Assembly: GCA_963675625.1 (NCBI GenBank)
Contig: OY776497.1
Span: 992,001-1,056,000 of the forward strand
Length of the DNA: 64,000 bases
Reading direction: 5' to 3'
From: F22 sp963675625
GTDB lineage: Bacteria > Bacteroidota > Bacteroidia > Bacteroidales > Bacteroidaceae
Shown here: positions 35,682 through 44,049 of the stretch, piece after piece
Numbering within the stretch: the first letter of the stretch is position 1
How the letters are laid out: each line of letters opens with the position of its first letter
Position numbers and translations under genes: made by a program
Notes under the pieces: model-generated
What the model saw: only the letters and a program-made list of their open reading frames with translations
The model's database searches: none
What the model was told of the DNA's origin: nothing

Positions 35682-36791
35682 TTACTCTGCAAACATCCCA
35701 TCTTGTACCATAAATATCTTATGGTTCTTATAGATACCATCTAGAATACGATCAAGATGTTCACGATTAGTATCAGTAATGAATATTTGTCCAAATCGAT
35801 CTTCTTTCAACAAATCCATTAAACGAGTTACACGATGAGCATCCAATTTGTCAAACAAATCATCTAATAATAAAATAGGAGTATGCTTTGTATGAATTTT
35901 TAGCCATTCGAACTGAGCCAATTTCATCGCCACTAAATACGTCTTATTTTGTCCCTGTGAGCCTTCTACTTTTATTGGATATCCCTCAAGCTCCATAATC
36001 AAATCATCTTTATGTATACCTCTAATAGAATATCCTAAAATACGTTCTTTAGGACGACTTGCGCGTAACAAATCCACTAAAGAGCCTTGAGATTGATGCG
36101 ACTCGTAGGTCAGACAAACTTGTTCTTCACCTCCCGTAATCACGCTATAATAACGTTGAAATATTGGGATAAAATCTCTCAAGAAATCCTTACGCTTAGC
36201 ATAAATATTGGCCGCATGCTTAGCCATAACCTCTTCATATGTTTCTAAAATTTCGTCCAAAACAGCATGCTCCATTTTAAGCATAACATTGCGTTGTTGT
36301 AATGCTTTATTATAATGTTGTAGAGCGTACAAATATTCAGAATCAAACTGCGAGATCACCATATCCATAAAACGACGGCGCACATCACTACCACCAGCAA
36401 TCAAAGTACTATCTGCAGGTGAAATCATAACCAACGGAATCAGTCCAATATGTTCAGCAATTCGCTTATAACTCTTCTGGTTTCGCTTAAATGTTTTTTT
36501 ACGTCCATACGATAAGCCACAATAGATTTCATCTTGAATATCCTGTTCTTCTTCATTTTCAGATAACGAATACACCCCTTTAACCACAGCAAAATCTTCA
36601 CCGTGCCGTATTGAAGGAGTATCGGTAGATCCCATCAATCCCTTAGTAAATGAAAGCATATAGATTGCTTCCAACAAGTTGGTTTTACCCATTCCGTTAG
36701 CCCCTATAAAACAATTTAGTTTAGGGGAAAAGTGCATATTCGCTTCCGCTATATTTTTGAATTGTGTAATGGATAATCTATTCAGTTTCAT
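35682..36791 (-). CDS. recF: DNA replication/repair protein RecF
   Basis: RecF binds DNA at gaps and helps RecO/RecR load RecA. The 369-residue SMC-like ATPase has Walker A GANGMGKTNLLEA (residues 30-42), a signature region around YLVAMKLAQFEW, and Walker B ILLLDDLFDKLD with a nearby D-loop His (AHRV). The ATG at 36791 is followed by LNRLSITQFKNI, standard for the family. It forms an operon with the DciA-like gene; dnaA, dnaN and gyrB are not in the window. Confidence 0.95.
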   Translation of the reverse strand: MKLNRLSITQFKNIAEANMHFSPKLNCFIGANGMGKTNLLEAIYMLSFTKGLMGSTDTPSIRHGEDFAVVKGVYSLSENEEEQDIQDEIYCGLSYGRKKTFKRNQKSYKRIAEHIGLIPLVMISPADSTLIAGGSDVRRRFMDMVISQFDSEYLYALQHYNKALQQRNVMLKMEHAVLDEILETYEEVMAKHAANIYAKRKDFLRDFIPIFQRYYSVITGGEEQVCLTYESHQSQGSLVDLLRASRPKERILGYSIRGIHKDDLIMELEGYPIKVEGSQGQNKTYLVAMKLAQFEWLKIHTKHTPILLLDDLFDKLDAHRVTRLMDLLKEDRFGQIFITDTNREHLDRILDGIYKNHKIFMVQDGMFAE

Positions 36792-37098
36792 ACATATTGT
36801 GTCAAATCATCGGCTTAGTATACTCTCTAATAAGCCTTATAAAGAAGGACAAAAATACAAAGAAATAATGGTTTCACCCGCGGCTCTACTGGAAAACTAT
36901 CCTAAAAAAGAAAGAATGATAGATAAAATAAAGCATGATGAAAAAAAGGTGTGAATAAATTTCCAAGAAAGAGAGAAAAAAGTTACTTTTGTTCCCCAGA
37001 TTCCTTTCGTTTTATTATGATCAATCCAGAAACTGATAAAGTGACAGGTTTCTTTTTTGCGAATCTAATAGAAATAATAACAAAATCAAATTATAGAA
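36792..37098. promoter_or_regulatory. Divergent promoter region between recF and the TPR gene
   Basis: 307 bp with no credible gene. On the minus strand TATTTTTG at 36850-36857 is a -7 candidate for recF; on the plus strand TACTTTTG at 36984-36991 is one for the TPR gene. Neither has an obvious TTTG at the right distance. Confidence 0.5.
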
Positions 37099-37782
37099 AT
37101 GACAAACAAGAATCAAGAAGCAGAACACATCGAGAGTGAGTCTACAACTCATGCCGAGGGTTTTATTATCAAAAACATCAATAAGTTTTTGACTGCTCTC
37201 CTAGCTATAGTCGTAGTAGTTATTGCTGTTATTGCTTACGGTCACCATATTGTTGAACCTAAAGAAGCTAAAGCTCAAGAAGCTTTATACCCAAGTCAAA
37301 ACTATTTTATGCAACAACAATTTAAATTGGCACTTGAAGGAGATAGTATTAGTAGTATCGGTTTTATCGCTATCACTAAAAAATATGGTAACACTCCAGC
37401 AGGTAATCTTGCTCATGCTTATGCAGGTCTATGCTACAAAAAACTTGGTCTAAACGACAAAGCCATCAAAGAACTTGAAGCTTTTCATGCAGAGGATAAA
37501 CAAATTGCTCCAGCTATTCTAGCTGCAACAGCAAATTGTTATGCAGATGCAGGTCAAACAGAAAAGGCAGCTGGAATGCTTATTGATGCCGCTGACCGTG
37601 CTAATGCAGTAACACTTAGTCCGATCTACTTGTTAAACGCTGGTCAATTGTACCAAGCAGCTAAGCAATACCAAAAGGCAATTGCAACTTTTGAACAAAT
37701 CAAAAAAGAATATCCTAATAGTCAATTAGGACGTGGGATTGAACGCTATATCGAACAAGCGAAAGCTCAAGCTGGCGTATAA
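37099..37782 (+). CDS. Membrane-anchored tetratricopeptide protein
   Basis: A 227-residue protein with an acidic N-terminus, one membrane segment (about residues 31-50) and then at least three TPR-type repeats facing the periplasm (GNLAHAYAGLCYKKLGLNDKAIKELEAF, ATANCYADAGQTEKAAGMLIDAAD, LNAGQLYQAAKQYQKAIATFEQIKKEYPNS). It resembles the YfgM-like/tol-pal-associated TPR proteins of Bacteroidetes. It precedes ribH by 131 bp with a long hairpin between them; a functional link with riboflavin synthesis is not evident. Confidence 0.85.
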   Translation: MTNKNQEAEHIESESTTHAEGFIIKNINKFLTALLAIVVVVIAVIAYGHHIVEPKEAKAQEALYPSQNYFMQQQFKLALEGDSISSIGFIAITKKYGNTPAGNLAHAYAGLCYKKLGLNDKAIKELEAFHAEDKQIAPAILAATANCYADAGQTEKAAGMLIDAADRANAVTLSPIYLLNAGQLYQAAKQYQKAIATFEQIKKEYPNSQLGRGIERYIEQAKAQAGV

Positions 37783-37819
37783 TCTCAAGTAGGTTTATTT
37801 ATAACCTATAAAAAAATAG

Positions 37820-37863
37820 TCGGGCGTGCGCTATACATCTTTCAATGTATGTCGTACGCCCGA
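37820..37863 (+). other. Long imperfect hairpin between the TPR gene and ribH
   Basis: TCGGGCGT (37820-37827) pairs with ACGCCCGA (37856-37863), and inside it ATACAT pairs with ATGTAT around CTTTCA; the segments between pair partly. There is no T-run on the plus strand, but the minus strand has CTATTTTTTT after it. It may be a 3' end for the TPR mRNA or a structured ribH leader; it does not match the FMN riboswitch. Confidence 0.6.
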
Positions 37864-37913
37864 AATCTATTACGATAGGAAACGTACAATAATCATTTAT
37901 AAAACATATAATT

Positions 37914-38423
37914 ATGGCAACAGCTTATCATAATTTATCTGACTATGACCCATCAACAGTTCCAAATGCTGAAAACATGCGTTTTGGCATCGTGGTATCT
38001 GATTGGAACGAAAACATTACTTTCGCCCTTCTTGATGGTGCCATTGAAACGCTAAAGCGTCATGGATGTTTAGAAGAAAACATCACCGTAATGCATGTAC
38101 CTGGTAGTTTCGAACTTATTTATGGTGCACAACAATTCACACTAGCAAAATCATACACAGGACAAGGGCATAAAGTAGACGCTGTTATTGCTATTGGATG
38201 CGTCGTACGTGGAGACACTCCTCACTTTGATTATGTATGTCAAGGTACCACACAAGGGATTGCACACCTCAACGCCACACAAGAAATTCCCGTAATCTAT
38301 TCATTGATTACTACAAACACTATGCAACAAGCAGAAGATAGAGCGGGTGGTAGTCTTGGCAACAAAGGAGATGAAGGAGCTATCACAGCAATTAAGATGG
38401 TTGACTTTGCACGTCAACTATAA
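37914..38423 (+). CDS. ribH: 6,7-dimethyl-8-ribityllumazine synthase
   Basis: The penultimate enzyme of riboflavin synthesis, condensing the ribityl-aminopyrimidine with dihydroxybutanone phosphate. The 169-residue protein has the substrate-binding VSDWNENIT, the VPGSFELIYGAQ segment, the phosphate/catalytic region IGCVVRGDTPHFDYVCQGTTQGI (His in PHF) and the C-terminal RAGGSLGNKGDEGAITAIKM. It is not adjacent to ribE. A 6-bp hairpin (AGTGTA/TACACT) with a pyrimidine-rich tail follows the stop and may terminate it. Confidence 0.96.
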   Translation: MATAYHNLSDYDPSTVPNAENMRFGIVVSDWNENITFALLDGAIETLKRHGCLEENITVMHVPGSFELIYGAQQFTLAKSYTGQGHKVDAVIAIGCVVRGDTPHFDYVCQGTTQGIAHLNATQEIPVIYSLITTNTMQQAEDRAGGSLGNKGDEGAITAIKMVDFARQL

Positions 38424-38507
38424 GTGTAGCTTTTGATACACTCTCTTCCTTTTACTACGTTTTTTAAGAGATATGCTTTAATCAATGGCTTCTTTCCTTT
38501 ATGCGTG
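38424..38507 (+). terminator. Weak terminator after ribH
   Basis: AGTGTA / TACACT (about 38425-38444) forms a 6-bp hairpin followed by CTCTTCCTTTTACTACGTTTTTT. It is weak compared with other terminators here; nothing else is recognisable in this stretch. Confidence 0.45.
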
Positions 38508-38573
38508 TCGATTCAAACGTTTGGTCCCATCGATTCAAACATTTGAATCGATGGGACCAAACGTTTGAATCGA
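38508..38573. repeat. 66-bp perfect palindrome with nested CAAACrTTTG words
   Basis: Two 32-bp arms (38508-38539 and 38542-38573) are exact reverse complements around the dinucleotide CA. The arms contain the self-complementary words CAAACGTTTG (38514-38523 and 38558-38567), and the centre reads CAAACATTTG (38536-38545); word centres are exactly 22 bp apart. A degraded fourth word, GCAAACCGTTTTGC, lies at 38579-38592, 23 bp on. ATCGAT also occurs in each arm. No T-run follows, so this is not a standard terminator. Confidence 0.95.
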
Positions 38574-38653
38574 GGCTGGCAAACCGTTTTGCAAGATTAC
38601 TGAATCCGTAGGCTATATTACTGGACTATGAAGATAATCTTTCTGTCTGTACA

Positions 38654-38692
38654 TTTCGCACAAGCTCTTAGGAATGCATCAAATGTGCGAAA
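38654..38692. repeat. 9-bp inverted repeat TTTCGCACA / TGTGCGAAA
   Basis: TTTCGCACA (38654-38662) and TGTGCGAAA (38684-38692) are separated by 21 bp in the interval between ribH and tRNA-Tyr. On the plus strand AT-rich DNA follows. It may be an operator or a structured RNA; the remaining DNA of the interval shows no gene. Confidence 0.6.
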
Positions 38693-38856
38693 AATATATT
38701 TTCTTATTCTTAGCAAGTGATTCGAAATATGAGGGCACACCATATAGATATGTACTTCTTTTTAGTTGTATATTATATTCAGACACTAACACTTGATATA
38801 AGCAGGTCATTTAAACAAGAAAAAGTAAAGATTTTTGCAAAATAAGCCTTTGTAAA

Positions 38857-38888
38857 TTTGCGAGTAGATAACAAAGTCCTTATATTTG
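38857..38888 (+). promoter_or_regulatory. tRNA-Tyr promoter
   Basis: TTTG (38857-38860), 20-bp spacer, TATATTTG (38881-38888), then the mature tRNA 5' end 20 bp later. This is a textbook Bacteroidetes housekeeping promoter. Confidence 0.9.
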
Positions 38889-38908
38889 CATCGCTTTTGA
38901 AAAAGCAT

Positions 38909-38991
38909 GGGCGAATACCAGAGTGGCCAAATGGGGCAGACTGTAAATCTGCTGTCTTTCGACTTCGGAGGTTCGAATCCTTCTTCGCCCA
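38909..38991 (+). tRNA. tRNA-Tyr (anticodon GTA)
   Basis: A class II tRNA with a long variable arm. Acceptor strands GGGCGAA (38909-38915) and TTCGCCC (38984-38990) pair perfectly, with discriminator A at 38991. The anticodon stem GCAGA/TCTGC encloses a 7-nt loop with GTA at 38943-38945. The T arm contains GGTTCGAATCC. CCA is not encoded (CAC follows). It has its own promoter and a strong terminator, so it is a single-gene transcript. Confidence 0.98.
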
Positions 38992-39002
38992 CATTAAGAT
39001 AT

Positions 39003-39035
39003 GTCTTGATCTTCACAGATCAAGACTTTTTTTAT
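39003..39035 (+). terminator. Intrinsic terminator of tRNA-Tyr
   Basis: GTCTTGATC (39003-39011) / GATCAAGAC (39018-39026), 6-nt loop, followed by TTTTTTTAT. Confidence 0.95.
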
Positions 39036-39040
39036 ATCTC

Positions 39041-40285
39041 CTACATAACATCTACACGCAACTGCAACACCTCATTGATCATCAAAGACGCTGCCCCTAA
39101 AACGGCTGCCTGATCCTTCAAAATGGATTCAGTTAATGGGATTTTTCGATCTGTATTGCGCAATTGATTCTTTTCAAATTGCTCACGGATACGTGCTATA
39201 AAATCCTGTCCAGCAAAACTTATCCCCCCACCAATAACGACTGCTTCTGGATTGATCACATTGGTTAGTACAGCAATAGCCATCCCCAACACAGCAGCAG
39301 CAGCAGTCAAGACATCATTTGCTAAATCATCACCCAATGTTGCAGCTTGGAAGACGCTTTGCACATTTATATCATCTACAGTCTGCAACACTGACTCTGG
39401 ATAATCAAGAAACAATTCTTTAACTCGTTCAACAATACCATTGGGCGAAGCATAACACTCCAAACAATCAGTCTTACCACAAGAACAAATATGCCCAGCT
39501 TGCTTATTGGACACACGAATATGTCCTAACTCACCAGCATATCCGTCAAACCCTTTAAAAAGACTACCATTAATAATAATTCCAGCTCCAATCCCTTGCG
39601 CAATATTGACAAATACAAAATCCTTGACATCTTTTCCAATGCCATACAAGAGTTCGCCTTGGGCCATCACTTGAGACATATTAGCTACCAATACTGGAAC
39701 TCCAAATTCAGATTCCAAAGGATGTTTTACATCTACATCTTCCCAACCAAAACAAGAGGAAAACTGAACTTTGTTCGTCTCTTTTTTAATGTATCCAGCA
39801 ATAGCGACACCAATTCCCATAAGACTATCAGAGGGTATAAGCGATTCTATGATTAATCTACGTATCAAAGCTATTAATTGCTTCATATCTGTCGTAAAAA
39901 CACCTGAAGCTCCAACATGTATATTGATACGCTTAATGACCTCTCCATGCAAGTCTGTAACTACACCTAATATATGCGTATGTCCCCAGTCAAGTCCAAT
40001 AACATAACGATTGGTTCCTTTAAATTCAAGAATCACAGGAGGACGCCCTCCTTTTGACTCGCCTCTTCCCACTGTAGAGACAAGTTTTTCTGAATGAATC
40101 AAGCTATCAATAATACGTGTCACCGTCGGAGCACTAAGCCCAGTTAATTGTACAATCTGAGTTCTTGAGATTTGACCATATTGATGCAACACCTTCAAGA
40201 CTTTACTCTTGTTCATTCGATAAATAAACTCAGCATTTCCATTTTGGCTAGTCCCCTTTTTAGTTACTTTATCTATATTATTCAT
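39041..40285 (-). CDS. ROK-family transcriptional regulator (NagC/XylR type)
   Basis: A 414-residue regulator with an N-terminal winged helix (about 25-85: LHQYGQISRTQIVQLTGLSAPTVTRIIDSLI) and a sugar-kinase-like ROK domain: GLDWGHTHILGVVTDLHGE, a zinc site with HICSCGKTDCLECYAS, and GGGISFAGQDF near the end. ROK repressors usually sense a sugar or sugar phosphate. No sugar operon is adjacent, but its promoter shares a 14-bp segment with the manA promoter, so a link to mannose/hexose phosphate metabolism is worth testing. The true effector is unknown. Confidence 0.92.
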   Translation of the reverse strand: MNNIDKVTKKGTSQNGNAEFIYRMNKSKVLKVLHQYGQISRTQIVQLTGLSAPTVTRIIDSLIHSEKLVSTVGRGESKGGRPPVILEFKGTNRYVIGLDWGHTHILGVVTDLHGEVIKRINIHVGASGVFTTDMKQLIALIRRLIIESLIPSDSLMGIGVAIAGYIKKETNKVQFSSCFGWEDVDVKHPLESEFGVPVLVANMSQVMAQGELLYGIGKDVKDFVFVNIAQGIGAGIIINGSLFKGFDGYAGELGHIRVSNKQAGHICSCGKTDCLECYASPNGIVERVKELFLDYPESVLQTVDDINVQSVFQAATLGDDLANDVLTAAAAVLGMAIAVLTNVINPEAVVIGGGISFAGQDFIARIREQFEKNQLRNTDRKIPLTESILKDQAAVLGAASLMINEVLQLRVDVM

Positions 40286-40310
40286 AGCATATTCATCATT
40301 AATTGTGACA

Positions 40311-40342
40311 CAAAAATAACAGGATACAATTAAGCCAGCAAA
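40311..40342 (-). promoter_or_regulatory. Promoter of the ROK regulator
   Basis: TTTG (40339-40342), 20-bp spacer, TATTTTTG (40311-40318) on the minus strand, 25 bp before the start codon. The box and the following bases (TATTTTTGTGTCAC) are identical to the manA promoter. Confidence 0.85.
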
Positions 40343-40354
40343 TATTTATGACAC

Positions 40355-40401
40355 TTTCAAAACAAGAGCCACCTATTGACATATATCCAATAGATGGCTC
40401 T
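40355..40401 (-). terminator. Terminator of the fused oxidoreductase gene
   Basis: On the minus strand AGAGCCA-CTATTG pairs with CAATAG-TGGCTCT (one internal mismatch, 9-nt loop, 40365-40401) and is followed by TGTTTTG. It separates this gene from the downstream ROK gene. Confidence 0.85.
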
Positions 40402-40434
40402 CGCTTATTTTATCAATACACTTACGTATTTGAA

Positions 40435-42864
40435 CTAGTTTATCGATTCACTAATAGACGCATGCATTGCTGCCGCTGCTTGACGTCCATCTCCCATCGC
40501 CAAAATGACTGTAGCACCTCCACGCACAATATCACCTCCAGCATAGATTGTTGGGATAGATGACTGCATATGCTCATCTACAGCAATCGTCCCTTTTCGT
40601 CCAAGTTCAAGTCCCTTGATCGAACTAGGCACAATCGGATTGGGCGATACACCAATACTAACAATAGCCAAATCAATATCTATAGTTTCAATAGCTCCCT
40701 CAATTGGCACTGGTCTACGACGGCCACTTTCATCTGGTTCACCGAGTTCCATCTTTTGTAAACGAACAGCTTTCACTCGTCCTTTATCATCAGCTAGGTA
40801 TTCGATAGGATTGTGCAAATTCAAAAATTCTATGCCTTCCTCTTTGGCATGTTTCACTTCTTCCAGACGAGCAGGCATTTCTTCTTCCGAACGACGATAA
40901 ATAATCATAGCACGCTCAGCTCCTAGGCGTTTGGCAGTACGTACCGAATCCATTGCAGTATTTCCACCACCAATCACAGCGACATGACGGCCAAAGGTAA
41001 CTGGAGTATCTGAATCCTCACTTGCTGCATCCATCAGATTGACACGAGTTAAATACTCATTAGATGACATCACATTAATCGCATTTTCACCTGGAATATC
41101 CATGAAATTAGGTAAACCAGCACCAGATGCGACAAACACGCCTTTATATCCTTCTTCTTGTAGTTGCTCCACAGAGAGTGTTTTACCAATAATGGTATCT
41201 TTTACAAACTTCACACCCATCTTTTCTAGATTGAGAATTTCCACTTCCACAATCTCATTTGGAAGACGAAATTCAGGGATTCCATATTTCAATACCCCAC
41301 CGATTTCGTGCAATGCTTCAAAGACAGTTACATCGTATCCATATTTGGCCATATCACCAGCAAACGCAAGTCCAGCTGGTCCAGATCCAACAACAGCAAT
41401 TTTCTTTCCATTGCTTTCAGCTACAGCTGGGATAGACATTTCACCGCTAACACGTTCATAGTCAGCTGCAAAACGTTCCAAATGCCCAATAGCCACTGCT
41501 GGCTTACCCATCTTGAGATGGATACACATACTCTCACATTGTTTTTCTTGAGGACATACGCGACCACAAACAGCTGGCAATGCACTTGTCATTTTCAAAA
41601 CACGGGCAGCCCCCAAAAACTCGCCACGCTCAATATTTTTTACAAATGATGGGATATCAATACTGACAGGACATCCAGTCACACATGTAGGGTTCTTACA
41701 ATCCAAACAACGACTAGCTTCCACAAGAGCTTGATTTTCAGTCAATCCAAGATTGACTTCTTCCTTACGGCTATGACTACGATATTCTGGATCAAGTTCT
41801 GGCATTTTTGCACGTTCTTGTTGTGTGCGTTCTTTAGCCTTCTTCAATTTACGAAGGGATTCACGCCATGCAGAATCTCGACTAGTGAGTTCCTCATCAG
41901 AAACAAGCGCCAATTCAGCAGCTGTTTGACAAGGGGTATATTCTGGTAAAGCATGAGCTATTTTCTCTTCATCCTTTTTGGGTTTACCGTCAGCATCAAG
42001 ACAATGGCACTCTTCTTTTGCAACAGGTTGTGTCATTCGTGCATGCGCATCTTCGAGTTTCTGCACTTCTTCAAGTTCTATGTCTTTGAAAGCTCCCATA
42101 CGTTTGAGCATCTCATCAAAATCTACTGCATGTCCGTCAAATTCTGGCCCATCCACACACACGAAGCGTGTTTTTCCACCGACAGTGATACGACAAGCTC
42201 CACACATACCAGTACCATCAACCATAATCGTATTGAGAGATACATCAGTAGGTATTTCATACTTCTTTGTAAGCAGACATACAAATTTCATCATAATTGC
42301 TGGACCAATAGCAAAGCATTTATCAACTTTTTCGCGTTTGATAACCCCTTCAACCCCATTAGTCACAAGGCCTTTTTCACCATAGCTACCATCATCGGTC
42401 ATTATGATCACTTCGTCGCTAGAAGCACGCATTTCTTCTTCTAGTATAATCAACTCTTTTGAACGCCCAGCTAATACAGTAATGACACGATTGCCAGCTG
42501 CCTTCAATGCTTGTACAATAGGTAACATGGGTGCAATACCGACACCTCCACCAGCACAAACGACAGTTCCAAAATGTTCAATATGCGTAGCTTTTCCAAG
42601 CGGGCCTACGACATCATCGATCATATCCCCTGCATTCAAATCACATAGACGCATAGAAGATACCCCTACTTTTTGAACCACAAGTGTAATCGTACCTCGT
42701 TTTTGATCAGCCTCAGCAATAGTTAAAGGAATACGCTCGCCCTTCTGACCAACGCGTACAATCACAAAGTGTCCAGCTTTGCGAGACTTCGCTATCAGCG
42801 GTGCTTCGACCACAAATTTGAAAACTTTCTCAGACAACTGAGTCTTACTTACTATTTTGAACAT
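40435..42864 (-). CDS. Fused ferredoxin:NADP oxidoreductase (NfnA/SudB-like) and GltD-like NADPH oxidoreductase
   Basis: An 809-residue fusion. The N-terminal part (about 1-280) is a PyrK/SudB-type FAD and NAD(P)-binding module with a [2Fe-2S] cysteine cluster in GTGMCGACRITVGGKTRFVCVDGP. The C-terminal part (about 360-809) is a glutamate synthase small-subunit-like flavoprotein with CLDCKNPTCVTGC-type iron-sulfur ligands, VVGSGPAGLAFAGDMAKYG and VIGGGNTAMDSVRTAKRLG. In other anaerobes the two parts are separate NfnA/NfnB or SudB/SudA subunits catalysing NADH-dependent ferredoxin:NADP+ electron bifurcation, which would complement the kor enzymes. The exact reaction is inferred. Confidence 0.9.
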   Translation of the reverse strand: MFKIVSKTQLSEKVFKFVVEAPLIAKSRKAGHFVIVRVGQKGERIPLTIAEADQKRGTITLVVQKVGVSSMRLCDLNAGDMIDDVVGPLGKATHIEHFGTVVCAGGGVGIAPMLPIVQALKAAGNRVITVLAGRSKELIILEEEMRASSDEVIIMTDDGSYGEKGLVTNGVEGVIKREKVDKCFAIGPAIMMKFVCLLTKKYEIPTDVSLNTIMVDGTGMCGACRITVGGKTRFVCVDGPEFDGHAVDFDEMLKRMGAFKDIELEEVQKLEDAHARMTQPVAKEECHCLDADGKPKKDEEKIAHALPEYTPCQTAAELALVSDEELTSRDSAWRESLRKLKKAKERTQQERAKMPELDPEYRSHSRKEEVNLGLTENQALVEASRCLDCKNPTCVTGCPVSIDIPSFVKNIERGEFLGAARVLKMTSALPAVCGRVCPQEKQCESMCIHLKMGKPAVAIGHLERFAADYERVSGEMSIPAVAESNGKKIAVVGSGPAGLAFAGDMAKYGYDVTVFEALHEIGGVLKYGIPEFRLPNEIVEVEILNLEKMGVKFVKDTIIGKTLSVEQLQEEGYKGVFVASGAGLPNFMDIPGENAINVMSSNEYLTRVNLMDAASEDSDTPVTFGRHVAVIGGGNTAMDSVRTAKRLGAERAMIIYRRSEEEMPARLEEVKHAKEEGIEFLNLHNPIEYLADDKGRVKAVRLQKMELGEPDESGRRRPVPIEGAIETIDIDLAIVSIGVSPNPIVPSSIKGLELGRKGTIAVDEHMQSSIPTIYAGGDIVRGGATVILAMGDGRQAAAAMHASISESIN

Positions 42865-42893
42865 GATTTTTAATTATTTATTTTCAGATATTA

Positions 42894-42938
42894 CAAAAGT
42901 ATTGGGTTTATTTGGACCGACCAAATTTTCAGTCCAAA
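42894..42938 (-). promoter_or_regulatory. Promoter and candidate operator of the fused oxidoreductase
   Basis: TTTG (42922-42925), 20-bp spacer, TACTTTTG (42894-42901). Inverted repeats overlap the -33 box: TTTGG-N5-CCAAA (42911-42925), and TTTGGAC (42911-42917) with GTCCAAA (42932-42938). This is consistent with control by a dimeric regulator. Confidence 0.75.
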
Positions 42939-42951
42939 ACAACATCCACCA

Positions 42952-44049
42952 TTAATTACGCTTAAGGACTTTATCTTTAAACCATCCTGGTAATAAAATA
43001 AATCCTCCAATCAAATAGATATAATACGTCAAGATACGCCATAGACATGCTAAGATTAAAATATCTCCTCCTGCTGAAACATAATCTGTGTAGTATGTCT
43101 TAAACAAATACTCACTAAACCCAGCTCCGCCTGGAGATGGAGAAATAGTCATAATGATCCAACACATTAATTGACGTACAAAAATAATCAGTTGATCGCT
43201 AAAATTAGGTGCAAACGTCCAAAGCAAAGCACAAACAACAGCATAACGAGATGTCCAGTTGATAGCTGTAACGCCAAAAGCTTTTACCCAAAACCAAAAA
43301 GAGTTAGTCTGCAATTGTTGACTGCTTTCTACGAGGTTATCCCCAAACTCTATTAAGCCTTTGCCAAAACGTTTCAAAGGGCCATGAACAGCTAGGTAAT
43401 TCAAGATTTTACGTATATGCACTGGTGCAACGAATAAAGCTAAAAACAAGACAATAGTCCATGCCAAAAGCAAGAAATAAACGCCCTTTAGCAATCCTTC
43501 TACAGTAGGTCCTATTGACGAAGATGCTCCCCATAATTCTTCTGGGGGAAAACAATAAAGCATTATCGGGCACGTCACAACAAAAAACAATTGATCGAGA
43601 AATAATCCTGACATCATCACTGCGGTGCTTCGTCCTAAACTGATGCCCTCACCTTTAAAAAAAGCAACAACTAAACTTGATCCTCCTACAGCAGACGGTG
43701 TGACAGCACTCGAAAATTCAGTCAATAAATTTATTCGGAAAGCCTGTAACCAAGAGAGATGTTCTGGACGAGTCAACATCCGAAATCGGTATATATTCGC
43801 CAAATCACGGATCCCCATGCATATTAGCCCCACAATTGCAGATAAAGTAACCCACCAAGACATCTCAAAATGAAAATCTTTCTGGCTAGCAAATTCATGA
43901 TAAAACATCCATACAGTAGCTCCTAACCCTATCACGATAGGAATCATTAATCGCCACACTTTAAACTCATTCATACCTTTGGCGGTAGCTACTTGCGTTA
44001 TTTTTTTTGACTCTTTTATCTTCTTTTTATCAGGTGAGCTTGTTTGCAT
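42952..44049 (-). CDS. Lysylphosphatidylglycerol synthase TM-region / YbhN-type flippase-like protein
   Basis: A 365-residue integral membrane protein of the UPF0104 (YbhN/AglD-like) family with about 8 hydrophobic segments. Conserved features are LTEFSSAVTPSAVGGSSLVVAFF, near a PSAxGG motif, and the C-terminal SPSPGGAGFSEYLF motif. It lacks the MprF catalytic domain. It overlaps the upstream glycosyltransferase gene by 34 bp. Such pairs suggest a role in membrane glycolipid synthesis or transfer, but the function is not established. Confidence 0.86.
   Translation of the reverse strand: MQTSSPDKKKIKESKKITQVATAKGMNEFKVWRLMIPIVIGLGATVWMFYHEFASQKDFHFEMSWWVTLSAIVGLICMGIRDLANIYRFRMLTRPEHLSWLQAFRINLLTEFSSAVTPSAVGGSSLVVAFFKGEGISLGRSTAVMMSGLFLDQLFFVVTCPIMLYCFPPEELWGASSSIGPTVEGLLKGVYFLLLAWTIVLFLALFVAPVHIRKILNYLAVHGPLKRFGKGLIEFGDNLVESSQQLQTNSFWFWVKAFGVTAINWTSRYAVVCALLWTFAPNFSDQLIIFVRQLMCWIIMTISPSPGGAGFSEYLFKTYYTDYVSAGGDILILACLWRILTYYIYLIGGFILLPGWFKDKVLKRN

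Noticed and set aside
38508..38592. CRISPR-like array at the 22-bp phased repeat
   Set aside because: The units are palindromic words within one perfect palindrome, there are no unique spacers, and no cas genes are near.
40348..42676. Many plus-strand frames (up to 163 codons) across the fused oxidoreductase
   Set aside because: They are antisense to an 809-codon gene with iron-sulfur and flavin motifs; no independent signals.
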